A stretch of DNA of 64,000 nucleotides from Candidatus Sabulitectum sp. (lineage in GTDB: Bacteria > Fermentibacterota > Fermentibacteria > Fermentibacterales > JCC-6), in the NCBI GenBank assembly GCA_023139045.1, contig JAGLOJ010000024.1, forward strand, positions 1-64,000. The letters run 5' to 3'. Within the stretch, counting starts at the first letter, position 1. Every line of letters starts with the position of its first letter. This document shows positions 8,708 to 16,937 of the stretch, piece after piece. The translations under genes and the position numbers were made by a program. Under the pieces are notes generated by a model that was not told where the DNA came from, searched no databases, and saw nothing but the letters and a program-made list of their open reading frames with translations.

Positions 8708-9321
8708 CAGGGCTGCTTCTCTTTTTTCATGTGTTTCTTCAGCCCTTCAACCAGATATGATTCCGGCTGTGAGCCTTCTACGGCATATGTTTCATTTATC
8801 ACTGTTCTTGGAACACCCTGGACCTGGTACTTCATGGACAGATCAGTGAACTCATTGGCCTCAATGGCTTCAGCAGTCACTCTGTCTGAATAGGCAGCCA
8901 TTCGATGGGCGAGAATTACCGACGGCGGACAATGGGGGCAGGTGGGGGTTACAAACACTTTGATGTGAAGATCCTCCTGCAGGTCGTCCAGAAAAGCCAT
9001 TGTTTCATCAGAAAGAGTTTTCCCGGTTCTGCCGGAATCAATGATTCCGGTGAGAAGACTGCTGAACTCGTATCCGGATGGCGTGCCTCTGAAGAGAAGC
9101 CTTCCTGTGTTTCCGATACTCAGTGACGGAAGCATGGTGCTTTCCTTTTTTGATTCCACGATGTCCAGAGTGAGCCGGGACGAAAGTTCGCTGAGTTCTG
9201 TGAGCATGGTCTCTGTCTCACATTCACCGGGAGCCTTTGTAAGGGTTACCGTGACATCCTCTGTCATGAGGTCAAAGTGGCCTCTTATCGATTCTCTGTC
9301 TTTATCTGACAGCAGTGGCAT
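8707..9321 (-). CDS. Two-domain thioredoxin-fold disulfide oxidoreductase (PDO-like)
   Basis: A 204-residue protein. The C-terminal half is a thioredoxin fold with active site CPHC (VFVTPTCPHCPPSVILAHRMA, about residues 115-135) and the cis-proline loop QGVPRTVIN. The N-terminal half resembles the inactive first thioredoxin fold of archaeal/bacterial protein disulfide oxidoreductases and AhpF/Grx-like proteins. It lies 13 bp downstream of trxB and probably accepts electrons from it, giving a cytoplasmic disulfide-reducing trio. No signal peptide is visible. Confidence 0.8.
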   Translation of the reverse strand: MPLLSDKDRESIRGHFDLMTEDVTVTLTKAPGECETETMLTELSELSSRLTLDIVESKKESTMLPSLSIGNTGRLLFRGTPSGYEFSSLLTGIIDSGRTGKTLSDETMAFLDDLQEDLHIKVFVTPTCPHCPPSVILAHRMAAYSDRVTAEAIEANEFTDLSMKYQVQGVPRTVINETYAVEGSQPESYLVEGLKKHMKKEKQP

Positions 9322-9334
9322 TTGTTACCTCTCT

Positions 9335-10306
9335 TTATGCTTCATTTTCAAGCAGTTCGAATACGGCTGCAGAGGCTCTTGCTCCCTCGGACACCGCCGT
9401 GACAACCTGTCTGAATCCGTTGTTTGTTACATCTCCCGCAGCAAACACTCTTGGGTTGGATGTTCCCACAATGTTTCTGGTAATAACTGCTCTATTTCCG
9501 TCCAGTTCCACCAGTGATGCAAAGGGCTCTGTTGCAGGTATTGTGCCTACATACAAAAAAACACCGTCGGTGTCTATATGCTTTCTTCCCTCAGGAGTGT
9601 CGAGAATAACAGCTGTAACTCCCTGATCATCCCCGATGATCTCTACCAGATGAGAATTCCAGTAGGTGGTTACTTTTTCATGCTCTATAAGTTTTTTTGC
9701 AAGATACGGTTCTGCACGAAGCTTGTCTCTGCGGTGTACAAGACCAAGCCGGGAGACAACATGTGTGAGGTGAAGGGCTTCCTTCACGGCACTGTCGCCT
9801 CCGCCTACTATAATGGCCCTCTTGTTTTTGAAGAAAGGAGCATCGCAGGTGGCACAGAAACTCACTCCGCGCCCGTAGTACTTATCTTCTCCCGGAACTC
9901 CGAGAGTTGCAGGAGCAGCACCGGTGGCGATGATAAGATAATCTGCCGTGTACTCAGAAGAGTCTGTTTTTACCAGTATCTTTCCGTTTTTCTCTGTGGC
10001 ACTTTCCACAGTTTCCATCCGGAAAACAGCCCCTGCTTCAAGTGCCTGCTTTTTCATCGCACCGGTAAGATCAGATCCTGCAATCAGGCCGAAACCGGGA
10101 TAGTTCTCTATCTCTGCCGTGAGGGCAGCCTGCCCACCCGGTTTCCAGCTTTCAAGAACCACATGCTTTATCCCGTACCTGGCAGCATAAATGGCTGCGG
10201 AAAGAGCGGCGGGGCCGCCGCCTGCAATAACAAGCTGATAAGAAGAGGAAGCTGCGTTTTCTCCAGCTCCGCTGTCAACCAATCCAATTTCAACCTTGAA
10301 ACTCAT
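9335..10306 (-). CDS. trxB: Thioredoxin reductase
   Basis: A 323-residue FAD/NAD(P)H pyridine nucleotide-disulfide oxidoreductase. It has the FAD motif VIAGGGPAALSAAIYAARYG (about residues 26-45), the redox-active CATC (SFCATCDAPFF, about 150), an NADPH-binding IIVGGGDSAVKEA (about 165) and the second FAD motif FAAGDVTNNGFRQV (about 290). Its role is NADPH-dependent reduction of thioredoxin. The ATG shares a base with the trxA stop (TAATG), so the two are coupled. An extra N-terminal stretch of about 20 residues precedes the FAD domain; a later start is possible. Confidence 0.93.
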   Translation of the reverse strand: MSFKVEIGLVDSGAGENAASSSYQLVIAGGGPAALSAAIYAARYGIKHVVLESWKPGGQAALTAEIENYPGFGLIAGSDLTGAMKKQALEAGAVFRMETVESATEKNGKILVKTDSSEYTADYLIIATGAAPATLGVPGEDKYYGRGVSFCATCDAPFFKNKRAIIVGGGDSAVKEALHLTHVVSRLGLVHRRDKLRAEPYLAKKLIEHEKVTTYWNSHLVEIIGDDQGVTAVILDTPEGRKHIDTDGVFLYVGTIPATEPFASLVELDGNRAVITRNIVGTSNPRVFAAGDVTNNGFRQVVTAVSEGARASAAVFELLENEA

Positions 10307-10635
10307 TATCCCAGTGTTCCAACTGCAAGGGCTTCAAGGTCTCTCTTCAGTGAAGTCTTGTCTCTGAATCCAACCATTCTATCAATTTCTTTTCCGCCGT
10401 GGAATACCACCATTGTAGGCACGCCTCTGACACCAAACTGATTGGCAGCTGCCGGGTCCTTGTCGATGTCCACTGTAAGGAAGTTTACCTTTTCACTGAG
10501 TTCACTGGTAAGCTTATCAAGTACCGGGTGAAGCATCTTGCATGGGCCGCACCAGTCTGCACTGAAGTCAACCAGTGTAAGCTTGTCTGTTCCCTTTGTT
10601 TCCTCGGCGATTGTATTTCCCGGTATCAGTCTCAT
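10306..10635 (-). CDS. trxA: Thioredoxin
   Basis: A 109-residue thioredoxin with the canonical active site ADWCGPCKML and the cis-proline loop RGVPTMVVF. It reduces cytoplasmic disulfides and is recharged by the thioredoxin reductase encoded immediately downstream. AAAGGAT lies just before the ATG. As first gene of the trxA-trxB-PDO-barrel series it presumably carries the operon promoter in the 10636-10776 gap. Confidence 0.95.
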   Translation of the reverse strand: MRLIPGNTIAEETKGTDKLTLVDFSADWCGPCKMLHPVLDKLTSELSEKVNFLTVDIDKDPAAANQFGVRGVPTMVVFHGGKEIDRMVGFRDKTSLKRDLEALAVGTLG

Positions 10636-10776
10636 TGCATTATCCTTTCGGTTGAGTTAATTTTTCCAACGCTTGACACGGTAGCATATTGGATGCCTAT
10701 CCTATAAGCAAGACAGGCAATCAGATAAGGGTCATAAATCTGTGATATGTGTCAAATGTTCAAGTATTTTCTGCAT

Positions 10777-10804
10777 TTGCGAACACACTTCATCCTTGTA
10801 TTAT
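10777..10804 (+). promoter_or_regulatory. Candidate promoter of the small secreted coiled-coil gene
   Basis: TTGCGA at 10777-10782, a 16-nt spacer, and TATTAT at 10799-10804. Transcription would start about 40 bp before the GGAGG ribosome site of the next gene. Confidence 0.45.
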
Positions 10805-10849
10805 ATATTGCTTCGAAGAGGAATACAGGGTTACAAAAAGGGAGGATGT

Positions 10850-11251
10850 ATGAGATCAATTTATCTGCTTGCACTCATTGCGGGCCTGGCTCTGGCGTTC
10901 GGTGTTCCCAGCGTGCCGGATGTACCGGAAACTGAGATACCGGACTTTGAGATCCCCGGCATGGAGCTGCTTGATGAAATTCAATTGAAGCTTGATGGTC
11001 TTCTCAGTGAGACCGATGCTCTCAGGGATATGATTCCTGACCTGGCTGTTCTGGACGAGCTTTCACTTAAACTGGAAGAACTCAGAGACACTGATCCTGA
11101 ACTTGAGGCTCTTCAGGCAGAGGTGGACGCTTTGAGGAACGAGCTTGTTGGAGTCAGAGCTGAGATGCAGGCAGTATCGGATAATCTGCAGTCAGAAGTT
11201 GCTACAGTGAAAGCTACTGTGGACGAATTTACTGCAGGACTCCCCATTTAG
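10850..11251 (+). CDS. Small secreted coiled-coil protein, function unknown
   Basis: A 133-residue protein. The start is the ATG after GGAGG, giving a clear signal peptide (MRSIYLLALIAGLALAFG). A proline/acid-rich linker follows (PSVPDVPETEIPDFEIPGM), then about 90 residues of leucine heptads rich in Glu, Asp and Ala (LDEIQLKL...ELRDTDPELEALQAEVDALRNEL), which predict a long coiled coil. The composition suggests a periplasmic or envelope-linked oligomer such as a Lpp- or tail-fibre-like spacer; this is inference. It is a single-gene unit with its own promoter and terminator. Confidence 0.7.
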   Translation: MRSIYLLALIAGLALAFGVPSVPDVPETEIPDFEIPGMELLDEIQLKLDGLLSETDALRDMIPDLAVLDELSLKLEELRDTDPELEALQAEVDALRNELVGVRAEMQAVSDNLQSEVATVKATVDEFTAGLPI

Positions 11252-11260
11252 ATTGCGATA

Positions 11261-11285
11261 GACAGCCGGGTTTTGCCCGGCTGTC
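11261..11285. terminator. Hairpin between convergent genes
   Basis: Perfect 10-bp stem (gacagccggg with cccggctgtc) and a TTTTG loop, directly after the coiled-coil gene and abutting the stop of the convergent transferase gene. There is no strong T-tract on either side, so it may be a weak or bidirectional terminator. Confidence 0.65.
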
Positions 11286-12647
11286 TCAGTATGCTCCGGA
11301 GCCGTCAACCACAGCTGATGGAGTAAGCATCAGAATTGCAAGATCCATCCATATAGACCAATTGTCAACATAGTACAAATCAAGTTTTACCATTTCATCG
11401 AACCCCAGATTGCTTCTGCCTGATATCTGCCACACTCCTGTGACTCCTGGAATTGTGTGAAGTCTTTTGAAGTCTCTTCTGCTGTATTCCTCAACTTCCT
11501 CCGGAAGCGGTGGACGGGGGCCAACAAGGCTCATCTTGCCGGACATTACGTTGAACAGTTGTGGAAGCTCGTCTATGGACCATCTTCGAATGAATTTCCC
11601 CGTGCCTGTTATTCGAGGGTCATTTCTGATCTTGAACAATGGTCCCTCTGATTCGTTCCGGTGGGAAAGTGCTGTCTTCTCGTCGTGGGCTCCTATACGC
11701 ATTGAACGGAATTTGAGCATTCTGAAAGGTACATTGCCTCTGCCCAGCCTGGTCTGCCTGTAGAAGACAGGAAAACCTGAATCAGCAACAATTGCAAGTG
11801 CCGTGAGAAGGAAAACAGGGGAGAGCAGGACAAAGAGTATGGAAGTAAGAAGCAAATCAATGACTCGTTTCAACACCAGACTCAAGCCTGAGAGTGGGGC
11901 GGGTACAGATTCAATCAGTGTTGTTCCCCCCATGTGGGCAACTCTTGCTGTAAGGCTGACAAGGGCGAATATGTCTGCTGCGATTTTGTACTGGACCCCG
12001 AGTTTTTCACAGGTAAGAATAACAGAGGAAAGTTTTTCCGAAGAAATGGAATGGTCTGCAACCACAAGTTCGTGAACATTCTTTTCTCTTATCAATGCTG
12101 CTATCTCTTCGGTTGGTGTGACCGGATCCAGATAGTCAACAACAATGTAGTTGACCTGCGCTCTCTTTTCCATGAACCCGCCCAATTGTCGTGCATGATC
12201 AGAAAGGCCTAGAAAAAGAACCCTTGAAGGAGTACCGGTTCTGCTGCTGAGCTTCCTGAATTGTGAATGCCAGAAACTCAGGAGAAGAGCTGAGGCGGGG
12301 AATGAAAAGACCAGAACGAATCTTGAAAAAAGCAATTGCCTGGTGATGAAAGTTGTTGCCAGGGTAAAGAGTACAGCCATAAGGGCACCTCTTATAATCC
12401 CTGCTACCTCTTCGATCATCCCCAGACCGAATTCCCGCCGATATACTCTGAATACTGCCATGAAAGCTACTTGTACCGAACCGAGAACCAGGCCGGTTAA
12501 GAAATAGTGATAGACAGAGAGTCTGAAATCAGAGCCCATGATCTCAGCAAGAAGCGAGTGCCTCAACCAGAATCCACCCATGAATATTACGGTAACAAGT
12601 GCAATATCAGTCAGCGGAAGCAGCAATTGCAGATTTCTTTGCTTCAC
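11286..12647 (-). CDS. Polyprenyl-phosphate hexose-1-phosphate transferase (WbaP/WcaJ type)
   Basis: A 453-residue membrane enzyme that starts exopolysaccharide or O-antigen synthesis by moving a sugar-1-phosphate to undecaprenyl phosphate. It has four to five N-terminal helices, a Rossmann-like middle, and a C-terminal catalytic domain with KRVIDLLLTS (about residue 260), FYRQTRLGRG, KFRSM, DELPQLFNV and GPRP. The GTG at 12647 was chosen because it overlaps the upstream glycosyltransferase stop as GTGA; an upstream in-frame start would overlap that gene by 120 bp. Sugar specificity is unknown. Confidence 0.88.
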   Translation of the reverse strand: MKQRNLQLLLPLTDIALVTVIFMGGFWLRHSLLAEIMGSDFRLSVYHYFLTGLVLGSVQVAFMAVFRVYRREFGLGMIEEVAGIIRGALMAVLFTLATTFITRQLLFSRFVLVFSFPASALLLSFWHSQFRKLSSRTGTPSRVLFLGLSDHARQLGGFMEKRAQVNYIVVDYLDPVTPTEEIAALIREKNVHELVVADHSISSEKLSSVILTCEKLGVQYKIAADIFALVSLTARVAHMGGTTLIESVPAPLSGLSLVLKRVIDLLLTSILFVLLSPVFLLTALAIVADSGFPVFYRQTRLGRGNVPFRMLKFRSMRIGAHDEKTALSHRNESEGPLFKIRNDPRITGTGKFIRRWSIDELPQLFNVMSGKMSLVGPRPPLPEEVEEYSRRDFKRLHTIPGVTGVWQISGRSNLGFDEMVKLDLYYVDNWSIWMDLAILMLTPSAVVDGSGAY

Positions 12648-13444
12648 CCGCTGCCTCCTGGACCCGCACCCAGAAGAACAGCAGGATGTGTAACCATGAA
12701 CCGGAGCATGCTTTTCAGGTGGTAGTTGAGCGTGCTGCCCCCGGAAGCACTCTCCCGTCGGCACACATGACTGATCTCCGCTCTGGGTTCAAACCATACC
12801 TCCATACCTGTCTTCCATGCTCTCCAGCACCACTCAACATCTTCAAAATAAAGGAAATAGTTTTCGGACATCAGGCCGACCTTCCGGCGACCAGCGGGAG
12901 TCAACCACATTGCTGCTCCCACCAGCCAGTTGGGTTTAGAAGGAAGGCTGGAAGAATTGAAACGGCCCATGTGGTCAGAAGATATTCTTCTGCCCCATCT
13001 GGTTTTTCCCAGAAGAGTTCTTCTGGATGCAATAACCAGTGGGCCTGGCCAGGTTCTTGCCGTTGACTGCCTCACACCATCCTCATCAACCATTGCAGGT
13101 CCGATAATAGCTGCAAGGGGATGTTCTTCCTGGAATTCCAGTAAAGCTGTAATGGCACCGGGGAGAATTTCAACATCCGGGTTCAGGAAAAAAAGACTGT
13201 CTCCTCCGGCAAGAGCTGCTCCGAGATTATTTGCCTTTGAAAGCCCAAGGTTCTGTCGGTTCAATATTGTTCTTACAGGCAGATTACAAGATTCAATTAT
13301 ATCGATAGTGTTGTCTGATGAGGCATTATCTACAATGACCACCTCAGAAGGCTTTTCCCCGTACGGAAGAGCAAACAGAGACTCAAGTACCCTGCTTATT
13401 ACCTGATCGCTGTTGTAAGTCGTAATGATGGCTGACCATTTCAT
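12644..13444 (-). CDS. Family 2 glycosyltransferase (rhamnosyltransferase-like)
   Basis: A 266-residue GT2 enzyme: MKWSAIITTYNSDQVI at the N-terminus, VVIVDNASSDNT (nucleotide-binding), DSLFFLNPDVEI (the DxD-equivalent) and YFLYFEDVEWCWRAWKTG (catalytic ED-W motif seen in WbbL/rhamnosyl transferases). It probably adds a sugar to the lipid-linked product of the neighbouring hexose-1-phosphate transferase, with which it is coupled by a 4-bp overlap. The ATG at 13444 fits the family start; a TTG at 13459 is an alternative. Confidence 0.87.
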   Translation of the reverse strand: MKWSAIITTYNSDQVISRVLESLFALPYGEKPSEVVIVDNASSDNTIDIIESCNLPVRTILNRQNLGLSKANNLGAALAGGDSLFFLNPDVEILPGAITALLEFQEEHPLAAIIGPAMVDEDGVRQSTARTWPGPLVIASRRTLLGKTRWGRRISSDHMGRFNSSSLPSKPNWLVGAAMWLTPAGRRKVGLMSENYFLYFEDVEWCWRAWKTGMEVWFEPRAEISHVCRRESASGGSTLNYHLKSMLRFMVTHPAVLLGAGPGGSG

Positions 13445-13450
13445 AACTCT

Positions 13451-13490
13451 AATATACAAAAGCGGGGAGAGCCTTATGACCCTCCCCGCT
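13451..13490 (-). terminator. Rho-independent terminator of the HU gene
   Basis: Stem agcggggag (13461-13469) with ctccccgct (13482-13490). Read on the minus strand the hairpin is followed by TTTTGTATATT, so it terminates the HU gene just upstream of the glycosyltransferase start. Confidence 0.85.
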
Positions 13491-13507
13491 GATAAACCTG
13501 ATTCGTA

Positions 13508-13780
13508 CTAAAGCGCTTTATCCTTCAGTGCTTTTCCAGCTTTGAAGAATGGAACTTTCTTGGCGGCGTACATTCTTTTTTCCTTGGTTCCAGGAACGAC
13601 TCCCTCGCGGGCTGCTCTTTCCTTAACACCGAATGTGCCAAAACCGATAAGAGATATCTTGTCTCCCTTTTCAATTACACCGCTTACTCCGTCAATGAAG
13701 GCATCAACTGCTGCAGCTGCATCTTTCTTGGAAAGATCGGCATTTTCAGCAACATATCCGATAAGTTCTTTCTTGTTCAA
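13508..13780 (-). CDS. hup: HU/IHF-family DNA-binding protein
   Basis: A 90-residue HU homologue: LNKKELIGYVAENADLSKKD at the start, AVDAFIDGVSGVIEKGDKISLIGFGTF in the core, and the DNA-binding arm around AAREGVVPGTKEKRMYAAKKVPFFKAGKALK. It bends and compacts DNA as a dimer. The start is taken as TTG at 13780, preceded by AGAAAGGGG; longer in-frame starts upstream would add residues with no HU similarity. It has its own promoter and terminator. The arm reads VVPGTKEKRM rather than the usual RNPQTG, a modest deviation. Confidence 0.92.
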   Translation of the reverse strand: MNKKELIGYVAENADLSKKDAAAAVDAFIDGVSGVIEKGDKISLIGFGTFGVKERAAREGVVPGTKEKRMYAAKKVPFFKAGKALKDKAL

Positions 13781-13832
13781 GCCTGAACCCCTTTCTACTT
13801 GTTTAACGACACAAAAACACAGTGATACGTTT

Positions 13833-13861
13833 ACATTAGAGCAGTGAAAGCTATTTGTCAA
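13833..13861 (-). promoter_or_regulatory. Promoter of the HU gene
   Basis: On the minus strand a perfect TTGACA (13856-13861) is followed after 17 nt by TAATGT (13833-13838). This places the transcript start about 45 nt before the TTG start of HU, just inside the region after the lptD-like stop. Confidence 0.6.
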
Positions 13862-13878
13862 GTGTCCCCTGAAAATCA

Positions 13879-16044
13879 TTAAAAACTACTTGTGTGCTGC
13901 TCCACCTTTATATCAGGGAAAGCCTTGATGTTAATTCGGAAATAAAAGCCTGAATCTATATCAGAGACATGCCGGGTAAATATTGCTTCCCAACTGTCAA
14001 GATCGCGCACTATAGAATAATGCTGACTTATAAATGTGTCATCAGTGATATCATAATAAGCTCTATAATTTAGTGCCCACCTTGTGGTAAGATCAATATT
14101 TACGGTTAATCTCAGCTTGTTCAGATCGTCGTTTTCACTGTACAAAGACGGTCTCCAGCTATGCGAAAGGTTTAGTCGCCAGGAAAGCGGTGTCAGAATG
14201 AAACCCGAATCCGGCTGCATTGTGGGATCATTTCCTGAAAGTTGAATGCCCGTTGTGAAGGAAAGATCCTGAGCTCTTCCCGTGTAGGTGTTGTATGAGC
14301 CGTTGACTCTGGAGGAAATCCACTGAGCAGGGGTCAGGTTGAAACTGGCGCTGACCGGTGTGAATTCTTTCTCTTCCCGGTCCGGACTCCAGCTTGAAGT
14401 AAGTGACAATTCGGCAAGAGTCGTTTTGTCAATAATACCTCTTTTGAGTCTTTTACCTTCAAGCACATTAAGAAGAGAGAAAGTAACAACTGTTCCTGAG
14501 GATGGTAGAGAGAAGTCGCTGAATCGGTAGTACAGAGAGTCGGCATCTTCAGCTTCATGAAAGTTTCCATCTGTGGCGAGGTATTGATCCGGTGCCCAGC
14601 TTGTTGAAACAGATGGAGAGATTGTGTGGCGAAGAACCGAGTATCCTGCAAAGTGAGAAGAGAACATTCCATAAATATCCGTTGAGAGGGAAAGGCCAAT
14701 AGAATTGTGAAGCCAGCCCGGCAACTTGTGTCCCTGGAGGTCTCTGTCGTACATAGTCCCGGTTGTTTTCAGCCAGGGTGATAAGGCAAGAATGCCTCCC
14801 AGGCGGTTTGAGCCACTCAAGCTGGTTGACATTCTCAGACCTGCATTATAGAGAGAGGAATCTTCCCATTCTGTTTTTTCGGTAAGGTAGTGAGAATTGA
14901 AATTCCAGTAAAGGCTGTGCCAGATGCGCTGGTTGGCAGGGTCTGATGGCGTGCTGAACACCGGTGCTGATGGATGGTTGTACCTTATGTCGGGAGCACT
15001 CAATTCAGAAAGAACTTCATGATCGATCGTGTCAGGCAGAGCATGCAGATACTCGGTGTATTCAATGTTAACCTGGGCACTTCCCCGGCCGATATTTCGT
15101 GAAAGAGAGAGCCACGATCTGAGCTGTCCTTCCATTCTGTCCTGTGGGTTCTGCTGAGTTTCCTCAAGATACGACCTGTCACTGACGAAATTTCCGGTAA
15201 GGCGAACCATTGTTCCGTCGGGAAGTTCCTGTGTGTGGGATGACTCAATAAGCCACCTGTCCCGACTGTTCTCAAACTGGCGACGCCACTGGATCCTGCT
15301 TCGTCCGTTCATCACATAGCGTAGACTGTGTCTTTCTGTCATGGTGACCTGAAATCTGGTTTTCTCCATGAGATCTGAGCTGATCAGAAGGTCAATGTAA
15401 TCGGAGAAACCAAAATAGTACCCTATCTTTCTTATGTATCTGCCGTCGCGGGAAGAGGACCCCAGGGTGGGAATTGTGAAACCGGAGGACCTGCCTCTTC
15501 TGATGGGAAACACCGCGTAGGGAAGCCAGAAGACAGGGGTATCCTGCACATAGAGAATAACCGGTTTGGCTACAGCCTTGTCATCGGGATAGACCTTCAT
15601 CATTTCAGCCCAGAAGTAGTAGTCGAAAGTATCCTTTTCACAGGAGGTAAAAATTACATTGGTAAGGTTGAATTCATCCCTGCTGAGCATGGTAACTGTT
15701 TCACTGTTGTATTGCGCGTTGTCATAAAATGAGATTGTGGAGAATGTTCTGGCTGTGGCTGTCGGGATGTGATAGATAAGCGCAGTTCCAGTGGCATCAT
15801 TCCCACCGTCAGCAAGTTCAACACTACCTGTGGCCTGGACAATCTCCTCTGTTGACAGGTACATGATAGTGTCTGCGGCAATACTCATTTGCTTGTGTTG
15901 AAGGGAAGCGGAGCCGATTAATATCATATCTTCGTCTGCTATGCTGAACACAAGAGAGTCTGCACCGTATGCCATTGACTTCATTGGCTCGATACCTGTT
16001 GTGTCAGGCTGGGAAAGCAGCAGAAGAAGGCATATACTCAACAT
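13879..16044 (-). CDS. lptD: LptD-like outer-membrane LPS assembly protein
   Basis: A 721-residue protein with a short signal sequence, an N-terminal OstA/LptA-like beta-jellyroll (about residues 25-130) and a large C-terminal barrel. The family's hallmark stretch is present: TPVFWLPYAVFPI followed by RRGRSSGFTIPTLG (about 170-200). In E. coli LptD forms the translocon that places LPS in the outer leaflet. It is shorter than LptD of Proteobacteria (about 780) but fits the Bacteroidetes-type range. It overlaps the upstream ROK kinase by 7 bp. Heptose genes elsewhere in the window support LPS synthesis. Confidence 0.85.
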   Translation of the reverse strand: MLSICLLLLLSQPDTTGIEPMKSMAYGADSLVFSIADEDMILIGSASLQHKQMSIAADTIMYLSTEEIVQATGSVELADGGNDATGTALIYHIPTATARTFSTISFYDNAQYNSETVTMLSRDEFNLTNVIFTSCEKDTFDYYFWAEMMKVYPDDKAVAKPVILYVQDTPVFWLPYAVFPIRRGRSSGFTIPTLGSSSRDGRYIRKIGYYFGFSDYIDLLISSDLMEKTRFQVTMTERHSLRYVMNGRSRIQWRRQFENSRDRWLIESSHTQELPDGTMVRLTGNFVSDRSYLEETQQNPQDRMEGQLRSWLSLSRNIGRGSAQVNIEYTEYLHALPDTIDHEVLSELSAPDIRYNHPSAPVFSTPSDPANQRIWHSLYWNFNSHYLTEKTEWEDSSLYNAGLRMSTSLSGSNRLGGILALSPWLKTTGTMYDRDLQGHKLPGWLHNSIGLSLSTDIYGMFSSHFAGYSVLRHTISPSVSTSWAPDQYLATDGNFHEAEDADSLYYRFSDFSLPSSGTVVTFSLLNVLEGKRLKRGIIDKTTLAELSLTSSWSPDREEKEFTPVSASFNLTPAQWISSRVNGSYNTYTGRAQDLSFTTGIQLSGNDPTMQPDSGFILTPLSWRLNLSHSWRPSLYSENDDLNKLRLTVNIDLTTRWALNYRAYYDITDDTFISQHYSIVRDLDSWEAIFTRHVSDIDSGFYFRINIKAFPDIKVEQHTSSF

Positions 16045-16937
16045 TGCTTACGAGCCATTGATGCAGCTCCGAATGCTCCGGCGGATGGTGAATCTTCGAG
16101 GAGAGAGACATTCCACTGGTGTTTGCAGCGTTTTCTGTATTCCTGCATGGCAGATGCTTCAAAGTGGTTCATTGTGGCAGACAGCCCTCCGCCGACAAAA
16201 AAGCCCGTTGGAGAAAAACAATTTGCCAGATTGGCTAGTCCGATTCCTATCCATCTTCCGTACTCCCTGAAAGCTTCCATGGCGGGTATTTCTCCCTGCG
16301 ATGCCAGAAGTGACATTTCCCGGGAAGATGCCTTCTTTCCGGTGAGTCTTGTGTAGTACCATTCCATAGCTTTCTTACCGGCGTATCTTTCCCAGCAGCC
16401 GTCTGAGCCGCAAGGGCAGGGAATTCCACCCTCTCGCACTGTGGAATGGCCGAATTCGCCAGAGTAACCAGTTCCATAAATAATACTGCCCTGGTTGATT
16501 ATTGTTCCTCCGATGCCTGTACCAAGAGTGATGAACAGCCAGAGTCCTTCAGATGGTATCTGCTCTGAGTTGATTGCACCGATCGCAAAAACATTGCAAT
16601 CATTGTCAACAGCAACTGGGACTTCCAGATACGTTCTGAGGATTTCTCCTGCGTTAATTCCATTCCATAGCGGCAGATTCGGGCTGAACCTGATTACTCC
16701 GCCGGCGGGTCGATCAATAAGCCCGGCGGTACCAAGACCCACCGCTGCCGGTCTTGCATCCTCTGACAGGATGAGTTCTGAAATTCTCTCCAGTAAACCG
16801 GTCGGGTGACAGTTTTCACCGGTGGAAAACGTATCAACAATTCTGAAAACACCGTTTGTTATGCAACCGATTTTTGCACAGGTGCCTCCTACATCAATAC
16901 CCCAGTAGCTTCCCGTATATTTGTTACTCGATCCCAA
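16038..16937 (-). CDS. ROK-family sugar kinase (glucokinase-like)
   Basis: A 299-residue ROK kinase: phosphate-binding WGIDVGGTCAKIG at the N-terminus, LFITLGTGIGGTII in the middle, GEFGHSTV, and the zinc-binding CPCGSDGCWERYAG (CxCGxxGCxE). It phosphorylates glucose or a related hexose such as N-acetylmannosamine with ATP. The start is placed at TTG 16937, after GGGGAG; another TTG at 16952 would lengthen it by five residues and overlap the upstream gene more. It lies between an LpoA-like lipoprotein and lptD. The exact sugar is not fixed by sequence. Confidence 0.88.
   Translation of the reverse strand: MGSSNKYTGSYWGIDVGGTCAKIGCITNGVFRIVDTFSTGENCHPTGLLERISELILSEDARPAAVGLGTAGLIDRPAGGVIRFSPNLPLWNGINAGEILRTYLEVPVAVDNDCNVFAIGAINSEQIPSEGLWLFITLGTGIGGTIINQGSIIYGTGYSGEFGHSTVREGGIPCPCGSDGCWERYAGKKAMEWYYTRLTGKKASSREMSLLASQGEIPAMEAFREYGRWIGIGLANLANCFSPTGFFVGGGLSATMNHFEASAMQEYRKRCKHQWNVSLLEDSPSAGAFGAASMARKQC

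Noticed and set aside
8905-9626. Plus-strand open frames opposite the thioredoxin reductase and disulfide-protein genes
   Set aside because: They are antisense shadows of well-supported genes, without ribosome sites or recognisable domains.
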